From: JAIPAH01 sp964345255
GTDB lineage: Bacteria; Bacteroidota; Bacteroidia; Bacteroidales; JAIPAH01
Assembly (NCBI GenBank): GCA_964345255.1
Contig: CAYFQK010000210.1
Span: 1-5,974 of the forward strand
Length of the DNA: 5,974 bases
Direction: 5' to 3'
Position 1 is the stretch's first letter, and every line of letters starts with the position of its first letter. The translations under genes and the position numbers were made by a program. Shown here piece after piece: positions 4,757 through 5,974 of this stretch. Below the pieces are notes generated by a model. It saw only the letters and a list, made by a program, of their open reading frames with translations, did not search any database and was not told the origin of the DNA.

Positions 4757-5974
4757 TTAAGCTTTTATGAAATTTACAAGCCCTTTGGCTTCGAAAATCT
4801 GCATCAGCTTTTCGGGCAACGGTTCAAAATGAAACTCCTTGTCTCCTACCTGTACTTTTCCTTTCTCCATGTCCACCGCCACAGCGTCTCCCTGCTGGTA
4901 GGCCTCCACTGCTTCAGGCAGAATGATGATGGGCAGTCCCTGGTTGACTGAGCTACGATAGAAAATACGGTTAACTGATTTACAAATCACGGCTTTAACT
5001 CCGGCATAACTCAATCCTACGGCCGGATGCTCGCGCGAACTCCCGCATCCGAAATTGGAACCCGCCATGATAATGTCGCCTTTGCTCACCCTGTCGGCAA
5101 AGGACTCATCAAAACCTTCGAAAAGGTGGGGCAGGATTTTCCCCGGCTCAGCGCTCGGCACTTTGTAGGTGAGGTTTCCGGCAAACATCTGGTCGGTATT
5201 AAGGTTATCCGCATCGCTGTAGTTCCAAACGCCATTGGCATAGCGATCATCGCCTTTCTCAATGGTCACCGTCTGACTCTGTTCGATTTTGTAGGGGAAC
5301 GTATCTTTCGTCGGATTAGGTCGCGGATCGGTGATTTGCCCGTTCAATGCCGACATCGCCACCGCTGCCGGTGAAGCCAGGTAAATGCTGGATTCTTTGT
5401 TGCCCATTCGCCCTTTGAAATTCCGGTTGGCCGTGGAAATCACGTTATAGCCATCCGCCGGGATGCCTTGTCCTGTTCCGAGGCAGGGGCCGCAGGATGT
5501 AGCCAGCACGTTGGCTCCGGCATCCATAAAAATTTCCGTCAATCCCTCATGTAGCATTTGTTTAGAAACTTTCTTCGAAGCCGGAATCACCAGCATCTGC
5601 ATATCGGGCGGAAGCTGTTTGCCTTTCAATACCTCCGCAGCCTCGTGCATATCTTCAATTCGACCGTTGGTGCAAGTACCCACCAATGCCTGGTGAATTT
5701 TGGTGCCCTTTACGTCCGAGAGCGATTTGACGTTGTCGACGTTGTGAGGCACGGCCACCACCGGGAATAGCTCGTTAAGATTGATATGGATCTCGCGGAT
5801 GTATTCGGCATCCTCATCGGCCCACAGGCCATCAATTTTTCGACCGTAATATTCTTCCAGTTTTTCATCCGAAGGGAAGACGGCGTTTTTAGCCCCCATT
5901 TCCGAGGCGAGGTTAGCGACGGTCATTCTGTCGGCAATGGACAAGGATTTCACCCCTCCTCCATGATATTCAAT
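4757..5974 (-). CDS. Single-chain aconitase/isopropylmalate dehydratase-type hydro-lyase (5' part missing)
   Basis: The last 405 residues of an iron-sulfur hydro-lyase of the aconitase superfamily, which isomerises a hydroxy-tricarboxylate by dehydration and rehydration. The frame stays open to the window edge and continues beyond it. Numbering from the first visible codon, the LeuC-like part (about 1-225) carries the three cluster cysteines: Cys101 in GTCTNGR, then Cys161 and Cys164 in SCGPCLG. It also has the ANRNFKGR segment (182-189). After a linker, the LeuD-like swivel domain (about 245-405) holds DADNLNTD and the active-site loop GSNFGCGSSREH (305-316), followed by IFYRSSVNQGLP. LeuC and LeuD are therefore joined in one chain, as in the roughly 650-residue Aquifex-type aconitases and homoaconitases. 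Where isopropylmalate dehydratase small subunits carry a YLRT-type specificity segment, this protein reads AGNLTYKVPS, so leucine synthesis is not assured. Aconitase is the likelier role. No leuA, leuB or citrate-cycle gene is visible to settle this. Confidence 0.9.
   Translation of the reverse strand: MEYHGGGVKSLSIADRMTVANLASEMGAKNAVFPSDEKLEEYYGRKIDGLWADEDAEYIREIHINLNELFPVVAVPHNVDNVKSLSDVKGTKIHQALVGTCTNGRIEDMHEAAEVLKGKQLPPDMQMLVIPASKKVSKQMLHEGLTEIFMDAGANVLATSCGPCLGTGQGIPADGYNVISTANRNFKGRMGNKESSIYLASPAAVAMSALNGQITDPRPNPTKDTFPYKIEQSQTVTIEKGDDRYANGVWNYSDADNLNTDQMFAGNLTYKVPSAEPGKILPHLFEGFDESFADRVSKGDIIMAGSNFGCGSSREHPAVGLSYAGVKAVICKSVNRIFYRSSVNQGLPIIILPEAVEAYQQGDAVAVDMEKGKVQVGDKEFHFEPLPEKLMQIFEAKGLVNFIKA

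Noticed and set aside
4757..5953. A complete gene starting at GTG 5953, preceded by a GGAGGAGG sequence that looks like a ribosome binding site.
   Set aside because: The reading frame continues without a stop to the window edge, and the first residues would fall in the middle of a conserved aconitase-family domain, with the front part of the LeuC-like domain missing. The GGAGGAGGG encodes a glycine run, so it is coincidental.

Overview
The window looks like an ordinary chromosomal stretch of a Gram-negative bacterium, most likely from the Bacteroidota or a near relative such as Balneolota. The signs are indirect. There is a lipoprotein whose acidic residues follow the lipidated Cys, as in Bacteroidota surface lipoproteins. 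The start codons have AT-rich leaders with no Shine-Dalgarno sequence. The protein families present are common in that group. No taxonomic marker gene is present, so this assignment is an inference.

All five genes lie on the minus strand; transcription order is from high to low coordinates. (1) 4757-5974 is the 3' two thirds of a single-chain aconitase/isopropylmalate dehydratase-type iron-sulfur hydro-lyase, cut by the window edge. (2) 4589-4756 is a spacer with a strong hairpin, probably the terminator of that gene, followed by an 8-bp dyad and a candidate promoter. (3) 3254-4588 is a five-helix membrane protein with a YkuE-type metallophosphoesterase domain predicted to face the periplasm. 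(4) 3059-3253 is a spacer holding the most interesting non-coding object: a palindromic insertion of about 106 bp with imperfect terminal inverted repeats and an exact 10-bp flanking direct repeat, so a MITE-like mobile element. (5) 122-2989 holds three closely spaced genes: a ROK-family sugar kinase, a secreted endonuclease/exonuclease/phosphatase-family hydrolase, and a Ycf48-like beta-propeller lipoprotein. Gaps of 59 and 37 bp suggest one transcription unit. (6) 1-121 has no supported gene.

No shared pathway links all the genes. The aconitase-type enzyme and the sugar kinase are central metabolism. The other three products are predicted to act at or outside the inner membrane. I found no defence system, phage, CRISPR array or RNA gene. 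The points worth a second look are the MITE-like insertion and its inner palindrome, a Tat-like motif with one arginine missing inside the metallophosphoesterase, the unassigned substrate of the fused hydro-lyase, and the paired AAAGCGCTTT palindromes between genes 1 and 3.
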